This document shows, piece by piece, positions 29,245 to 39,793 of a stretch of 64,000 nucleotides of DNA. Origin of the DNA: Enterococcus florum (lineage in GTDB: Bacteria > Bacillota > Bacilli > Lactobacillales > Enterococcaceae); assembly GCF_004309355.1 (NCBI RefSeq), contig NZ_BJCC01000019.1:83427-147426 (forward strand). The letters run 5' to 3'. The notes beneath the pieces are model-generated. The model saw nothing but the letters and a program-made list of their open reading frames with translations. It had not been told where the DNA came from and made no database searches. Position 1 is the first letter of the stretch. Each line of letters opens with the position of its first letter. A program made the translations under genes and the position numbers.

Positions 29245-29546
29245 GTGCGATGATTTATTCACTTTAAAATTTATGGCTGTCACTTGTTGATTCTTTGAAC
29301 ATTCTAAGTGTATAATAAATTGGCCTTTTGTTTTACGAGATATCAATATCGCAAAACCAATATCTATCTCCTAAAATGAATTAGATTAAGCGATAATCAG
29401 TAGATTGTGAAATGTTGGTAGAACACTTATTTATACCTCTTTCTTTATGAAATTTATGGGTTTTAAATAAAGTGTTTAAAAAATGACAAATATTATAATA
29501 AATGCTAAAATGAAAAATGAAAATAGGATTAGATTGAGGTGGCGGA
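29245..29546. promoter_or_regulatory. Intergenic region before the aldo/keto reductase gene
   Basis: No gene is visible. TTGATT (29287-29292), 18 bases, TATAAT (29311-29316) is a good promoter candidate and would give a leader of over 200 bases; a second TATAAT (29494-29499) lies near the gene without a clear -35. The leader is AT-rich and shows no recognised riboswitch. Confidence 0.45.
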
Positions 29547-30461
29547 ATGAAGAAAGTAAAATTTGGAAAAACAGATTTAGATGTAGCTGCAATCATTTTA
29601 GGCTGCATGCGTATAAATAAGGCAGAGAATCCGACAAAAGTGATCGAGACAGCGTACAATGAAGGGATCAACTTCTTTGACCATGCAGATATTTATTCTG
29701 GGGGGGAATGTGAGTCCATTTTTGCTTCGGCTTTAGAAAAGACGGAGATTTCCAGAGAAAAATTGGTCATTCAGAGCAAATGCGGCATCATACCCGGGAA
29801 AATGTTTGATTTCTCCAAAGAGCATATTATTTCCTCCGTTGAAGGAAGTTTAAAACGCCTGAAAACCGATTATTTGGATGCGTTACTATTGCATCGCCCG
29901 GACACACTGGTCGAACCAGAAGAAGTGGCTGAAGCATTTTCTCAGTTGGAAAAGCAAGGAAAAGTACGTTATTTTGGCGTAAGCAACCAAAGTCCTAATC
30001 AGATCGAATTGTTAAAGACAGCAGTCACTCAACCATTAGTTGCCAACCAATTGCAATTTGGGATTATGCATACTGGAATGATCGACCAGGGAATCCATGT
30101 TAATATGACAGATGCGAGAAGTATTGACCATGATGGAGAAATCTTAAATTACTCACGTATCAATCAAATGACGATCCAAGCTTGGTCTCCGTACCAGTAT
30201 GGTTTTTTTGAGGGAGTCTTTATTGACAACCCGAAATTCCCAGAATTAAACCAAAAATTAGCCGAATTGTCTGATAAGTATTATACCACACCAACAGGAT
30301 TGGCAAGTGCGTGGATTCTTCGCCATCCAGCGAATATGCAAGTAATCGCGGGAACGATGAACATAGACCGCATCAAACAAATTGCAAGAGCTTCTCAGAT
30401 TGTATTGTCGAAGGAGGACTGGTACAGCATTTACCTTGCTGCCGGAAATGACATGCCCTAA
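29547..30461 (+). CDS. Aldo/keto reductase, YdhF-like
   Basis: NAD(P)H-dependent (beta/alpha)8-barrel oxidoreductase of the AKR superfamily. The 304-residue protein shows the catalytic tetrad: Asp and Tyr in FFDHADIYSGGECE (about 44-57), Lys in LVIQSKCGI (about 77), His in DALLLHRPD (about 118), and the cofactor segment YFGVSNQSPNQI. The C-terminal RIKQIARAS helix binds the nucleotide phosphate. Physiological substrate is unknown. GAGGTGG precedes ATG 29547. The next gene starts 18 bases after its stop. Confidence 0.88.
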   Translation: MKKVKFGKTDLDVAAIILGCMRINKAENPTKVIETAYNEGINFFDHADIYSGGECESIFASALEKTEISREKLVIQSKCGIIPGKMFDFSKEHIISSVEGSLKRLKTDYLDALLLHRPDTLVEPEEVAEAFSQLEKQGKVRYFGVSNQSPNQIELLKTAVTQPLVANQLQFGIMHTGMIDQGIHVNMTDARSIDHDGEILNYSRINQMTIQAWSPYQYGFFEGVFIDNPKFPELNQKLAELSDKYYTTPTGLASAWILRHPANMQVIAGTMNIDRIKQIARASQIVLSKEDWYSIYLAAGNDMP

Positions 30462-30478
30462 TGGAAGAGGTGAGGGCT

Positions 30479-30916
30479 ATGGAAAACAAATGGCAAACGA
30501 AGCAATTAAAAGAAGAAAAACCAGAATTAAGTACATTTATGGACTTTTTGCCAAACTCGCATTATTTGAAAATCTTATTGGCGCAATTGAATCGCCATTA
30601 CGATCCAGAGGTCAAAATAATGTTTCAAAAAAAATTCGGGTGGTATATCGAAATTGTCCAATATGGTGGACTGTTATGCCGTATTCTAGTCCATGATGAC
30701 TATTTTTCAGTTATCACACCTATCCCGCCATTTGCCAAAGACTATTTAGACCCAATGCTGAAAGTCATGTCGAACGAATTCAAAGCTGTTTATCTTCATA
30801 CGATCAACGGGGCGAATCAAATCGAGATGAAGGTGACCTCGGAGGCAGAGATGGAAGACGTGGTTTATCTTGTTAGTCTACAGGCAAAAATGTTAAGGGA
30901 AAACCAAATCGTTTAG
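30479..30916 (+). CDS. Small protein, possibly DUF3788-like
   Basis: A 145-residue soluble protein of unknown function. Its middle, [29 protein letters not shown], and the following hydrophobic/charged alternation resemble the short DUF3788-type proteins (Trp...Tyr...Gly...Cys then a beta-strand), but the match is from general look only. No signal peptide or membrane helix. The start at ATG 30479 is chosen because GAGGTG (30467-30472) lies 6 bases before it; an earlier in-frame ATG at 30461 has no site. Probably co-transcribed with the aldo/keto reductase gene. Confidence 0.65.
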   Translation: MENKWQTKQLKEEKPELSTFMDFLPNSHYLKILLAQLNRHYDPEVKIMFQKKFGWYIEIVQYGGLLCRILVHDDYFSVITPIPPFAKDYLDPMLKVMSNEFKAVYLHTINGANQIEMKVTSEAEMEDVVYLVSLQAKMLRENQIV

Positions 30917-30919
30917 AGG

Positions 30920-30932
30920 AATGTTCGGGTTT
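30920..30932 (+). promoter_or_regulatory. Single strong PurR box before guaC
   Basis: AATGTTCGGGTTT matches the inverted PurBox AWWGTTCGGWWWT at 12 of 13 positions, better than any box at purE or purC. It lies 24 bases upstream of the guaC -35. No partner box is evident within 40 bases. Confidence 0.6.
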
Positions 30933-30956
30933 GGTCATGACAATTTGAAAAAGGGC

Positions 30957-30985
30957 TTGATTTTTAACTTTATTTGTTGTAAATT
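30957..30985 (+). promoter_or_regulatory. guaC promoter
   Basis: TTGATT (30957-30962), 17-base spacer, TAAATT (30980-30985). The predicted start falls inside the left arm of the hairpin at 30986-31014. Confidence 0.5.
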
Positions 30986-31014
30986 ACGTAGGGATCAAAA
31001 TCCCTGCGTTTTTT
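30986..31014 (+). terminator. Intrinsic terminator just upstream of guaC
   Basis: ACGTAGGGA / TCCCTGCGT (9 bp, one G-T) with TCAAAA loop and T6. It would stop read-through from the aldo/keto reductase unit; a transcript starting at the guaC promoter begins within the left arm and should escape it. Confidence 0.75.
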
Positions 31015-31040
31015 ATGTCTTTCATCATGGAGGGTCCTTA

Positions 31041-32018
31041 GTGAAAATATTTGATTATGAAGATGTGCAGTTAGTTCCAAATAAATGTATTGTAAACAGT
31101 CGTTCAGAATGTGACACTAGTATAACTCTAGGCAAGCACACATTCAGAATGCCGGTCGTCCCAGCAAATATGCAAACGATCGTGGATGAAGAAATTGCCG
31201 AATTTTTGGCTGAAAATGGCTATTTCTATATTATGCATCGTTTTGATGAATTGGATCGCATTCCATTTATTAAAAGAATGCAAGAGAAAAAGTTGATTAC
31301 TTCAATCAGTGTGGGTGTGAAAGCCAATGAGTATATGTTTGTTGAGGAGTTAGCTAGTCAAAAGCTGCAACCAGACTATATGACCATCGATATAGCTCAT
31401 GGGCATTCTGATAGTGTCATCAGAATGATCAAACATATTAAGATGCATTTGCCTAATACGTTTGTTATCGCTGGAAATGTTGGTACCCCCGAAGCTGTAC
31501 GTGAATTAGAGAATGCCGGTGCGGATGCAACGAAAGTTGGTATAGGGCCTGGCAAGGTTTGCATCACTAAAATCAAAACGGGTTTTGGAACCGGAGGATG
31601 GCAACTTTCTGCACTGCGATGGTGTGCAAAAGCAGCACGTAAACCGATTCTCGCGGATGGCGGGATTCGTACACACGGAGACATCGCAAAATCGGTGCGT
31701 TTTGGTGCTTCAATGGTGATGATCGGGTCACTTTTTGCCGGCCATGAAGAATCGCCTGGAGAAACAAAGGTGGAAAATGGTGTGGTGTACAAGGAATACT
31801 TCGGAAGTGCGTCTGAATTTCAAAAAGGTGAAAAGAGAAATGTTGAAGGTAAGAAAATTTGGATTCCTTATAAAGGTAGTTTAAAAGACACATTGGTTGA
31901 GATGGAACAAGATTTACAATCCTCCATTTCTTATGCTGGCGGAAAAGATTTGGAAGCCATCCGTAAAGTTGATTATGTCATTGTAAAAAATTCTATTTTT
32001 AATGGGGATACCATTTAA
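31041..32018 (+). CDS. guaC: GMP reductase
   Basis: Reduces GMP to IMP with NADPH, letting the cell balance guanine against adenine nucleotides. The 325-residue protein belongs to the IMPDH/GMPR family: catalytic cysteine in [21 protein letters not shown] (core GPGKVCITK, about residue 173), phosphate site [15 protein letters not shown] and [15 protein letters not shown]. No CBS domains are present, which separates it from IMP dehydrogenase. GTG 31041 is chosen since GGAGGG (31029-31034) lies 6 bases before and the length then equals known GuaC; the frame is open 40 codons further upstream across the terminator. Confidence 0.95.
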   Translation: MKIFDYEDVQLVPNKCIVNSRSECDTSITLGKHTFRMPVVPANMQTIVDEEIAEFLAENGYFYIMHRFDELDRIPFIKRMQEKKLITSISVGVKANEYMFVEELASQKLQPDYMTIDIAHGHSDSVIRMIKHIKMHLPNTFVIAGNVGTPEAVRELENAGADATKVGIGPGKVCITKIKTGFGTGGWQLSALRWCAKAARKPILADGGIRTHGDIAKSVRFGASMVMIGSLFAGHEESPGETKVENGVVYKEYFGSASEFQKGEKRNVEGKKIWIPYKGSLKDTLVEMEQDLQSSISYAGGKDLEAIRKVDYVIVKNSIFNGDTI

Positions 32019-32027
32019 GTATAGAGA

Positions 32028-32054
32028 GGCGGCTTATGTAAGTCGTCTTTTTTT
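32028..32054 (+). terminator. Terminator of guaC
   Basis: GGCGGCTTA / TAAGTCGTC (two G-T pairs, tiny loop) followed by a T8 run. Confidence 0.7.
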
Positions 32055-32118
32055 GTATTTGACAAGGTAGCTAAATTGGGTTAGTTTTGGATCATCCAAT
32101 TAGAAAAGAGTGTTTTTC

Positions 32119-33549
32119 ATGTGGTTCTTGAACAAAACAGAAAAAAAACCGATCTACCAACAGATCATTGAACAAATCGTTACTTATATTCAAGAAGGAC
32201 AATTGCAGCCAGGAGAACGATTGCCATCGGAACGGCGATTGGCTGAAGCATTCGATGTCAATCGTTCTACAGTCGTCCATGCTCTAGATGAGTTGGCTGC
32301 TCTTGGCTGGGTTCTTCGCAAACGAGGCAGCGGAACGATCGTCAACGAAACAAAGTGGGGGCGAAGTGCTGCACCGCGTGTTGATTGGCGAAAAATGCTT
32401 AAACCTGATTCTTATCAAAAGGATCCTTATTTGCAGGCACTACAAGAAAAGACCAAGGAAAAAACAGTGATGAATCTTTTTTCTGGAGAGCTCCCTTTGA
32501 ATCTGATTCCAGATTTTCGTTTTCCTTCTTATACATGGGAAGAGTTGCTGATCGAAGAAAGAAAACAAACCGAGTTGGGATATCCACTACTTCAAGAGGT
32601 TATTTGCAAACGATTAAAAAGCGAACAAGATATTCAGGTCGACAGTAGCCAAATCTTGATAACCTCAGGTGCTCAACAGGCATTATTCTTATTATTGCAG
32701 GTCTTATTGGAGAATGGGGATACCGTTGCGATCGAAGACCCGTCATTTCTCTATTCATTGCCTATTTTTGAGACTGCCGGTATCAAGGTTTACGGCGTTT
32801 CCTCTGACCAAGCAGGAATCAGGATCGATGAATTGGAACAATTAATACTTGCAAAGCGCATCAAACTGATCATTGTGAATCCGACCTTTCAAAATCCTAC
32901 TGGACAAACGATGTCTCTAAAGCGAAGAGAAGAACTGATTGCATTAAGTTTAAAATATCAAATCCCGTTGATAGAGGACGATGTGTTTAGTGAATTGCAT
33001 TTCAAAAAACTGCCTTTATCGCTAAAGGCGATTTCTCCGCGTCAGGTCATTCATTTGGGGTCTTTGTCCAAAATCTTTGGATCATCGATCAAAATTGGCT
33101 GGATCGTAGCTGATCGCGCCTTGATTCAGCGGTTGGCTGAGGCAAAACAAAGGATGGACTTTTCTATTAGTATTTTCCCGCAAGTAATCGCTCATACCGC
33201 CTTATCGGATAAATCATTTGAGAAAAACCGAGCACACTTAGTACAAACCTTGAAAGAAAGGGCAGAATATTTTGAGAACATCGTGGATGAACTCGGTTCG
33301 AACTGGACGTGTCATCCAATTCAGGGAGGACTCTATGGCTGGTTGACTTGGAAAGGGAGAACTCTGACACGAAAAGACTGGCGGATTTTCTTGCAAAAAA
33401 ATCTACTGGTGGCGCCCTCTTTTCTTTTCAGTAATGATACAATGTCTATGCGGATAAATTATACGCGTATGTCTTTTGATGAAATGAATGATTTTGTTAA
33501 AAGACTCAAAGAGATTTCAATTTGTTTAGGAGGGGAATCGGTTGAATGA
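32119..33549 (+). CDS. MocR-type PLP-dependent transcriptional regulator
   Basis: GntR-family DNA-binding domain fused to a fold-type I aminotransferase domain (MocR/GabR/PdxR group). In the 476 residues the winged helix occupies about 1-75 (KKPIYQQIIEQIV, GERLPSERRLAEAFDVNRSTV), a linker follows, and the aminotransferase-like domain covers about 115-470 with NPTFQNPTGQTM (PLP ring region), EDDVFSEL and the PLP-lysine region HLGSLSKIFGSSIKIGW. Members usually control a neighbouring metabolic gene, often in B6, GABA or amino-acid metabolism; here the overlapping nitroreductase gene is the obvious target. ATG 32119 is preferred over GTG 32110. Confidence 0.88.
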   Translation: MWFLNKTEKKPIYQQIIEQIVTYIQEGQLQPGERLPSERRLAEAFDVNRSTVVHALDELAALGWVLRKRGSGTIVNETKWGRSAAPRVDWRKMLKPDSYQKDPYLQALQEKTKEKTVMNLFSGELPLNLIPDFRFPSYTWEELLIEERKQTELGYPLLQEVICKRLKSEQDIQVDSSQILITSGAQQALFLLLQVLLENGDTVAIEDPSFLYSLPIFETAGIKVYGVSSDQAGIRIDELEQLILAKRIKLIIVNPTFQNPTGQTMSLKRREELIALSLKYQIPLIEDDVFSELHFKKLPLSLKAISPRQVIHLGSLSKIFGSSIKIGWIVADRALIQRLAEAKQRMDFSISIFPQVIAHTALSDKSFEKNRAHLVQTLKERAEYFENIVDELGSNWTCHPIQGGLYGWLTWKGRTLTRKDWRIFLQKNLLVAPSFLFSNDTMSMRINYTRMSFDEMNDFVKRLKEISICLGGESVE

Positions 33550-34300
33550 AACGTTAAAGGTTATGAAGGAACATCGTACGTATCGTGATTTTGATGAAAA
33601 CTACCAGTTAAAACAAGAGGATCTGCAGTACATCCTTGATGCAAGCAGGCAGGCACCGAGTTGGATGAATGGACAAATGTATAGCATAATCGTAATAAGG
33701 GATTTAGAGCTGCGACGAAAATTCGTAGACATGAATCCTGGAAATCCTCACATGTTGAAAAGTTCGGTTTTCTTGTTATTCGTTGCAGATTTAAAGCGAA
33801 CGAAAAAAGTCGCAGACCATTTCGAGGTTGATTATCCTATGAATAAGGGCTTAGATTTTTTGATTACTGCCGTTACAGACGCTTCTTTAGCTTTGGAAAA
33901 TGCAGTCATTGCTGTAGAGGCACTAGGATTAGGCAGTGTTGTAGTTGGAAGCATTCGTAAAGATATCGATGAAATCAGTCGCTTGTTGAATTTGCCAGAT
34001 TATGTGATGCCGCTTGCTGGGCTGAGCATTGGCAAACCGATCGTTGAGATGCGAGTAAAACCTCGCTTGCCTGAAAAGGCAGTTATTCATTATGATCACT
34101 ATCAGGACTATGATTACGATGTTATTGAGGAATATGTCACGACGATGCAGACCTTTGCTGAAGCACGTGAAACGAAACTGTGGAGTCAAAAGTTTGCTGA
34201 TTATTTTTCAGCAGGGCCCAATACAAAAGTGGATAAATTCTTACAAAAACAAAAGTTGTTTTCTGAAAACCAATCATCATCATTGACAGATCTAAAATAA
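33542..34300 (+). CDS. Nitroreductase / NADPH-dependent flavin oxidoreductase
   Basis: FMN-dependent oxidoreductase of the nitroreductase family (NfsA/FRP-like). In the 252 residues the FMN-binding parts are the N-terminal HRTYRDF (about 11-17), RQAPSWMNGQMYSIIVI (about 37) and the C-terminal LAGLSIGKP with a following long tail (KVDKFLQKQKLF). Likely reduces quinones, nitro compounds or flavin. It starts with TTG 33542: AGGAGGGG (33528-33535) lies exactly 6 bases before it and no ATG gives a better N-terminus. The start overlaps the regulator gene by 8 bases, so the pair is translated together. Confidence 0.9.
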   Translation: MNETLKVMKEHRTYRDFDENYQLKQEDLQYILDASRQAPSWMNGQMYSIIVIRDLELRRKFVDMNPGNPHMLKSSVFLLFVADLKRTKKVADHFEVDYPMNKGLDFLITAVTDASLALENAVIAVEALGLGSVVVGSIRKDIDEISRLLNLPDYVMPLAGLSIGKPIVEMRVKPRLPEKAVIHYDHYQDYDYDVIEEYVTTMQTFAEARETKLWSQKFADYFSAGPNTKVDKFLQKQKLFSENQSSSLTDLK

Positions 34301-34328
34301 TTGATTATAGTGATGTTGAAAATATAAT
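34301..34328 (+). promoter_or_regulatory. Promoter of the M-box/mgtA transcript
   Basis: TTGATT (34301-34306), 16-base spacer, TATAAT (34323-34328), directly upstream of the riboswitch. Confidence 0.6.
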
Positions 34329-34329
34329 T

Positions 34330-34530
34330 AATTGTTAGGTGAGGCTCCTATATGGACACAAGCTGCTGCCGCGAAAGAATCGAGAGACTCTTAGTTGGTG
34401 GAACAGGAATCATCGTGAAGGTGATTCATAATGCAGCTGACAGATATTCTGTCTACGCCCTATAGTGCTAAAGCTCGACGATGACCATGATTGCTAAAGC
34501 GCGTGCTCATTTTCGAGTGCGCGCTTTTTT
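34330..34530 (+). promoter_or_regulatory. M-box (ykoK) magnesium riboswitch with terminator
   Basis: The conserved M-box blocks are present in order: GTTAGGTGAGGCTCCTATATGG (core GGTGAGGCTCCTATATGG), GCTGCTGCC, the AACAGGAATCATCG segment, AAGGTGATTCATAATGCAGCTGA (core GGTGATTCATAATGCAGC) and AGTGCTAAAGCTC. The expression platform is a 13-bp terminator at 34496-34530 (AAAGCGCG-T-GCTC / GAGT-G-CGCGCTTT, then T6). With Mg2+ bound the aptamer is compact and the terminator forms, so mgtA is expressed when magnesium is scarce. Confidence 0.95.
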
Positions 34531-34625
34531 ATGTGCTGTTCGTTGTACATATCCGGTAAGAGACAGCAAATCATGCACTGTTCAATGAGACTTATCTATG
34601 AGGAATGAAAGAGAGGTGAGGGACA

Positions 34626-34790
34626 ATGGATCATCCTGAAGGAAGTAGTCAAAGAAAAGCGAAAACACGATCGAAGAGAACTTACGTTTTCTTCAATGTT
34701 AGGAGGAATTATGATGATGAACAGAAAAAACCTCATCTCACGCAAAGTAAACAAAGACCAAGAATTAAAAAAACTGGCAATACTATCTGA
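34626..34790 (+). CDS. Possible short upstream ORF overlapping mgtA (54 residues)
   Basis: ATG 34626 is preceded by the strong site GAGAGGTGAGGGA and opens a 54-codon frame (MDHPEGSSQRKAKTRSKRTY...) that ends with TGA at 34788-34790, 80 bases inside mgtA in another frame. The peptide is very basic and looks like no known family. It may be a leader ORF whose translation affects access to the mgtA start, or a chance frame. Nothing but the ribosome site and the position supports it. Confidence 0.35.
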   Translation: MDHPEGSSQRKAKTRSKRTYVFFNVRRNYDDEQKKPHLTQSKQRPRIKKTGNTI

Positions 34791-37320
34791 TCGCGATCTT
34801 TTTTTGACTCTGCGCACTTCGTTGCAAGGTCTATCGGAAAAGGATGCTCAGTCGCGGTTAGAAGAATATGGTCCTAATGAAGTTTCTGCACAAAAACCTA
34901 CACCAGCCTTGTTATTATTTATTCAAGCATTCAATGACTTGTTTGTATATGTATTGGCTTTGTTAATGGTCGTTTCTATTTTAACAGCGGATTATGAAGC
35001 TGCTATCGTTATGGGTATTATGATTTTATCTAGTGCGCTGATTACATTCATTCAAGAATATCGGTCGCAAAAGGCCAGTATTGAGTTAAAGGAACTGATT
35101 GAAAATACTGCAGCGATCACTCGTGAAGGAGAAACAAAAGAAATTCCTATGGATGAAGTCGTTCCAGGAGACATTCTAACACTAGCGACTGGAGACATGA
35201 TTCCTGCAGATGCTGTTTTGATCTGGACAAAGGATTTGTTTGTGAACCAATCCTCTTTGACCGGGGAATCAATGCCTGTCGAAAAATTTGTGTCTGATCA
35301 GAAAGTAGGACAGGATGACACGGCGTTGGATACAACGAATCTTGTGTTTATGGGAACGGATGTGTTAAGCGGACAAGGAAAAGCTATTATTTTAAAAACA
35401 GGACAACACACTTTTTTTGGTGATATTGCCAAAAATGCTACTACTAAAAGGGGAAAAACTTCTTTTGATAGCGGCTTGTCACGAGTTAGTAAAGTATTGC
35501 TGCGGTTGATTCTGGTACTATTCCCATTGGTTTTTGTAATCAACGGGATTACCAAGGGGGATTGGGGAAATGCATTCTTCTTTGCCATTGCAGTCGCGGT
35601 CGGGTTGACTCCTGAAATGCTGCCAATGATCGTGAGCTCTAATTTAGCCAAAGGAGCGATGACACTATCGAAGCACAAAGTGATCGTTAAGGAGCTCCCT
35701 TCCATTCAAAATTTAGGCAGTATGGATGTGTTATGTACTGATAAAACAGGGACAATCACTGAAGATCGAGTGGTATTGGTGCAGCATCTGGATCCGTTAG
35801 GAAAGGAAAATGACGAAGTTTTAGATTTGGCTTTTCTAAATTCAACACATCAAACAGGTTGGAAAAACTTGATGGATATCGCGGTAATTAATTACTATGA
35901 AGAACAGAAGCGGCAATTGAATTTTAAGGATGTTCAAAAGATCGATGAAATTCCTTTTGATTTTTCTCGTCGCCGGTTAACAGTAGTGGTAAAAGCGGAC
36001 GGCCACCAATGGATGATCACTAAAGGTGCTGTTGAGGAAATGTCTGCGGTGTGTAAATATGTTGAAATCAATGGAGAGATCTTAGAATTGACCGAAGATC
36101 TACGACAACAACTAAATGAAGTCAATGAAACAATGAATCGTCAAGGAATGCGTGTAATCACGGTTGCAATGAAAAGAGATGCACACAGCGATGCAGTATA
36201 CAGTGTGGAGGATGAAAAGGATATGACCTTAATTGGTTTTATGGGCTTTTTAGATCCCGCAAAGGAATCTGCGATCACAGCAATCTCGTCTTTGCATCAA
36301 CACGGTGTTTCCGTGAAAGTTCTGACTGGTGACAATGCAATTGTGGCTCAAAAAGTTTGTCAAGATGTCGGAATCGATGCTGCTCAATACTTGCTTGGTA
36401 CACAAGTAGACGAGTTAACGGATGAGCAGCTGCAAAACAAAGCCGAACAGATTCATTTGTTTGCAAAACTTAATCCTATGCAAAAAGCAAGAATCATTGA
36501 AGCATTACAAACCAGCGGACACACTGTGGGCTTTATGGGAGATGGTATCAATGACGCTCCGGCTCTAAGAAAAGCAGATGTGGGTATTTCGGTAGACACC
36601 GCTGCTGATATCACGAAGGATGCAAGCTCCATCATTTTACTAGAGAAGAGCTTGAATGTGCTAGAAAATGGAGTGATCGAAGGCAGACGTGTGTTTAGCA
36701 ATATGATGAAATATATCAAAATTACAATCAGTTCAAACTTCGGAAATGTTTTCTCTATTCTGGTGGCCAGTGCTTTCTTGCCATTTTTACCAATGCTGTC
36801 TTTGCAGCTGCTGTTACAAAATCTCATTTATGATATCGCTCAATTGACAATTCCTTGGGATAGAGTAGATGAGGAAGAGTTAGAGAGACCAACACGCTGG
36901 GAAACTACCGGGTTGATGAAGTTTACGATTTTCATTGGGCCTGTTAGTTCGATCTTTGACATTTTGACCTTTTTAGTGATGTGGTTTGTTTTTGGAGCAA
37001 ATACGATCGCAGAACAAAGCCTTTTTCAAACAGGTTGGTTTATGGTCGGATTAGCAACACAAGCATTAGTCGTGTTAATGGTAAGAACAAGAAAAATTCC
37101 GTTCTTACAAAGCCGTTCCTCATTGCCTGTATTATTCAGTTTGCTAGGCGCTGTAGGTGTAGGGATTACGATCGTTCTGACCCCATTACGCGAACAATTT
37201 GATTTCGTGCAATTGCCTGTAAATTATTGGATCTGGTTCGTTGGCATTGTCGCAGCATATATGCTTGCGATTCAAATAGCAAAATATTTTTATATAAAAA
37301 TCACAAGAGAATGGATCTAA
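34711..37320 (+). CDS. mgtA: Magnesium-importing P-type ATPase
   Basis: P3B-type ATPase bringing Mg2+ into the cell under limitation. The 869-residue protein has the actuator motif LTGESMPVEK (about residue 185), phosphorylation motif CTDKTGTITED (about 345), nucleotide site MITKGAVEEM, hinge GDGINDAPALRKADVG, and the MgtA-type membrane segments with the conserved GLTPEMLPMIV before the P-domain. Three ATG codons stand in a row (34711, 34714, 34717) behind AGGAGG at 34701-34706; any may be used. Control by the M-box upstream agrees with the substrate. Confidence 0.93.
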   Translation: MMMNRKNLISRKVNKDQELKKLAILSDRDLFLTLRTSLQGLSEKDAQSRLEEYGPNEVSAQKPTPALLLFIQAFNDLFVYVLALLMVVSILTADYEAAIVMGIMILSSALITFIQEYRSQKASIELKELIENTAAITREGETKEIPMDEVVPGDILTLATGDMIPADAVLIWTKDLFVNQSSLTGESMPVEKFVSDQKVGQDDTALDTTNLVFMGTDVLSGQGKAIILKTGQHTFFGDIAKNATTKRGKTSFDSGLSRVSKVLLRLILVLFPLVFVINGITKGDWGNAFFFAIAVAVGLTPEMLPMIVSSNLAKGAMTLSKHKVIVKELPSIQNLGSMDVLCTDKTGTITEDRVVLVQHLDPLGKENDEVLDLAFLNSTHQTGWKNLMDIAVINYYEEQKRQLNFKDVQKIDEIPFDFSRRRLTVVVKADGHQWMITKGAVEEMSAVCKYVEINGEILELTEDLRQQLNEVNETMNRQGMRVITVAMKRDAHSDAVYSVEDEKDMTLIGFMGFLDPAKESAITAISSLHQHGVSVKVLTGDNAIVAQKVCQDVGIDAAQYLLGTQVDELTDEQLQNKAEQIHLFAKLNPMQKARIIEALQTSGHTVGFMGDGINDAPALRKADVGISVDTAADITKDASSIILLEKSLNVLENGVIEGRRVFSNMMKYIKITISSNFGNVFSILVASAFLPFLPMLSLQLLLQNLIYDIAQLTIPWDRVDEEELERPTRWETTGLMKFTIFIGPVSSIFDILTFLVMWFVFGANTIAEQSLFQTGWFMVGLATQALVVLMVRTRKIPFLQSRSSLPVLFSLLGAVGVGITIVLTPLREQFDFVQLPVNYWIWFVGIVAAYMLAIQIAKYFYIKITREWI

Positions 37321-37325
37321 TTGTA

Positions 37326-37358
37326 ACAGAGTAGCTACCTATGCTACTCTGTTTTTTT
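37326..37358 (+). terminator. Terminator of mgtA
   Basis: Perfect 10-bp stem ACAGAGTAGC / GCTACTCTGT with a 7-base loop and T7. Confidence 0.9.
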
Positions 37359-38794
<1,436 letters not shown>

Positions 38795-38797
38795 ATC

Positions 38798-39775
38798 ATG
38801 GCACAAAAAACAATGATCCAAGCAATTACAGATGCCTTAGCTCTGATGCTTGAAAAAGAAGAAGATGTCCTAGTATTTGGGGAAGATGTCGGCAGCAACG
38901 GTGGTGTTTTCCGAGCGACAGAGGGTCTACAGGAAAAATTTGGAGAAGAACGTGTATTCGATACCCCGCTTGCTGAATCAGGAATCGGAGGTCTCGCGTT
39001 TGGTTTGGCTTTAGAAGGATTTCGTCCTGTTCCAGAAATCCAGTTCTTCGGGTTTGTCTTCGAGGCAATGGATGAGATCGTCGGACAAATGGCGCGCACC
39101 CGCTACCGTATGGGAAATACAAGAAATTTACCTGTAACGATTCGAGCACCTTTTGGCGGAGGCGTTCATACACCAGAATTGCACTCAGACAACTTAGAAG
39201 GTCTAATGGCGCAATCTCCAGGATTACGAGTGGTAATTCCATCTAACCCATATGATGCCAAAGGATTATTGATCGCTTCTATTCGAAACAACGATCCGGT
39301 CGTTTTCCTAGAGCACATGAAGTTGTATCGCTCGTTCCGTGACGAAGTACCGGAGGGAATTTATGAAGTACCGTTAGACAAAGCAGCAGTAACTAGAGAG
39401 GGTTCAGATGTTTCAATCATTACCTATGGCGCGATGGTGCGTGAAGCAATCAAAGCGGCAGACAATTTAGCAAAAGAAGATATCAGCGTTGAAATTGTCG
39501 ATCTTCGCACGGTGGCTCCTTTGGACGTTCAAACGATCATCAAATCCGTTGAAAAAACTGGGCGGGTAGTGGTAGTTCAGGAAGCACAAAAACAAGCCGG
39601 AGTTGCTGCACAAGTAGTTTCAGAGATATCTGAACGTTCAATTCTTTCATTAGAAGCACCGATTGGCCGTGTTTCTGCTCCAGATACGATTTTCCCATTT
39701 GGACAGGCAGAAGGTATTTGGTTGCCAAATGCAGCAGATATCGAAGTAAAAGTGAAAGAAATCGTTGAGTTTTAA
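38798..39775 (+). CDS. pdhB: Pyruvate dehydrogenase E1 component, beta subunit
   Basis: 325-residue transketolase-like partner of PdhA, completing the TPP site between the subunits. Seen: the N-terminal [51 protein letters not shown] and the C-terminal transketolase domain from about residue 195 ([17 protein letters not shown]). AAAGGAG site before ATG 38798; three bases separate it from pdhA. Confidence 0.96.
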   Translation: MAQKTMIQAITDALALMLEKEEDVLVFGEDVGSNGGVFRATEGLQEKFGEERVFDTPLAESGIGGLAFGLALEGFRPVPEIQFFGFVFEAMDEIVGQMARTRYRMGNTRNLPVTIRAPFGGGVHTPELHSDNLEGLMAQSPGLRVVIPSNPYDAKGLLIASIRNNDPVVFLEHMKLYRSFRDEVPEGIYEVPLDKAAVTREGSDVSIITYGAMVREAIKAADNLAKEDISVEIVDLRTVAPLDVQTIIKSVEKTGRVVVVQEAQKQAGVAAQVVSEISERSILSLEAPIGRVSAPDTIFPFGQAEGIWLPNAADIEVKVKEIVEF

Positions 39776-39793
39776 AAAAGGAGCGAATAAAGA

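Noticed and set aside
30986-31014. Attenuator of guaC
   Set aside because: The best promoter would start transcription inside the left arm, so the hairpin cannot fully form in the guaC transcript; terminator of upstream genes is simpler.
31041-32018. IMP dehydrogenase instead of GMP reductase
   Set aside because: No CBS domains and only 325 residues; the motif set and length are those of GuaC.
38826-39242. 138-codon minus-strand frame opposite pdhB
   Set aside because: Same reasoning: fully antisense to a conserved gene and without initiation signals.
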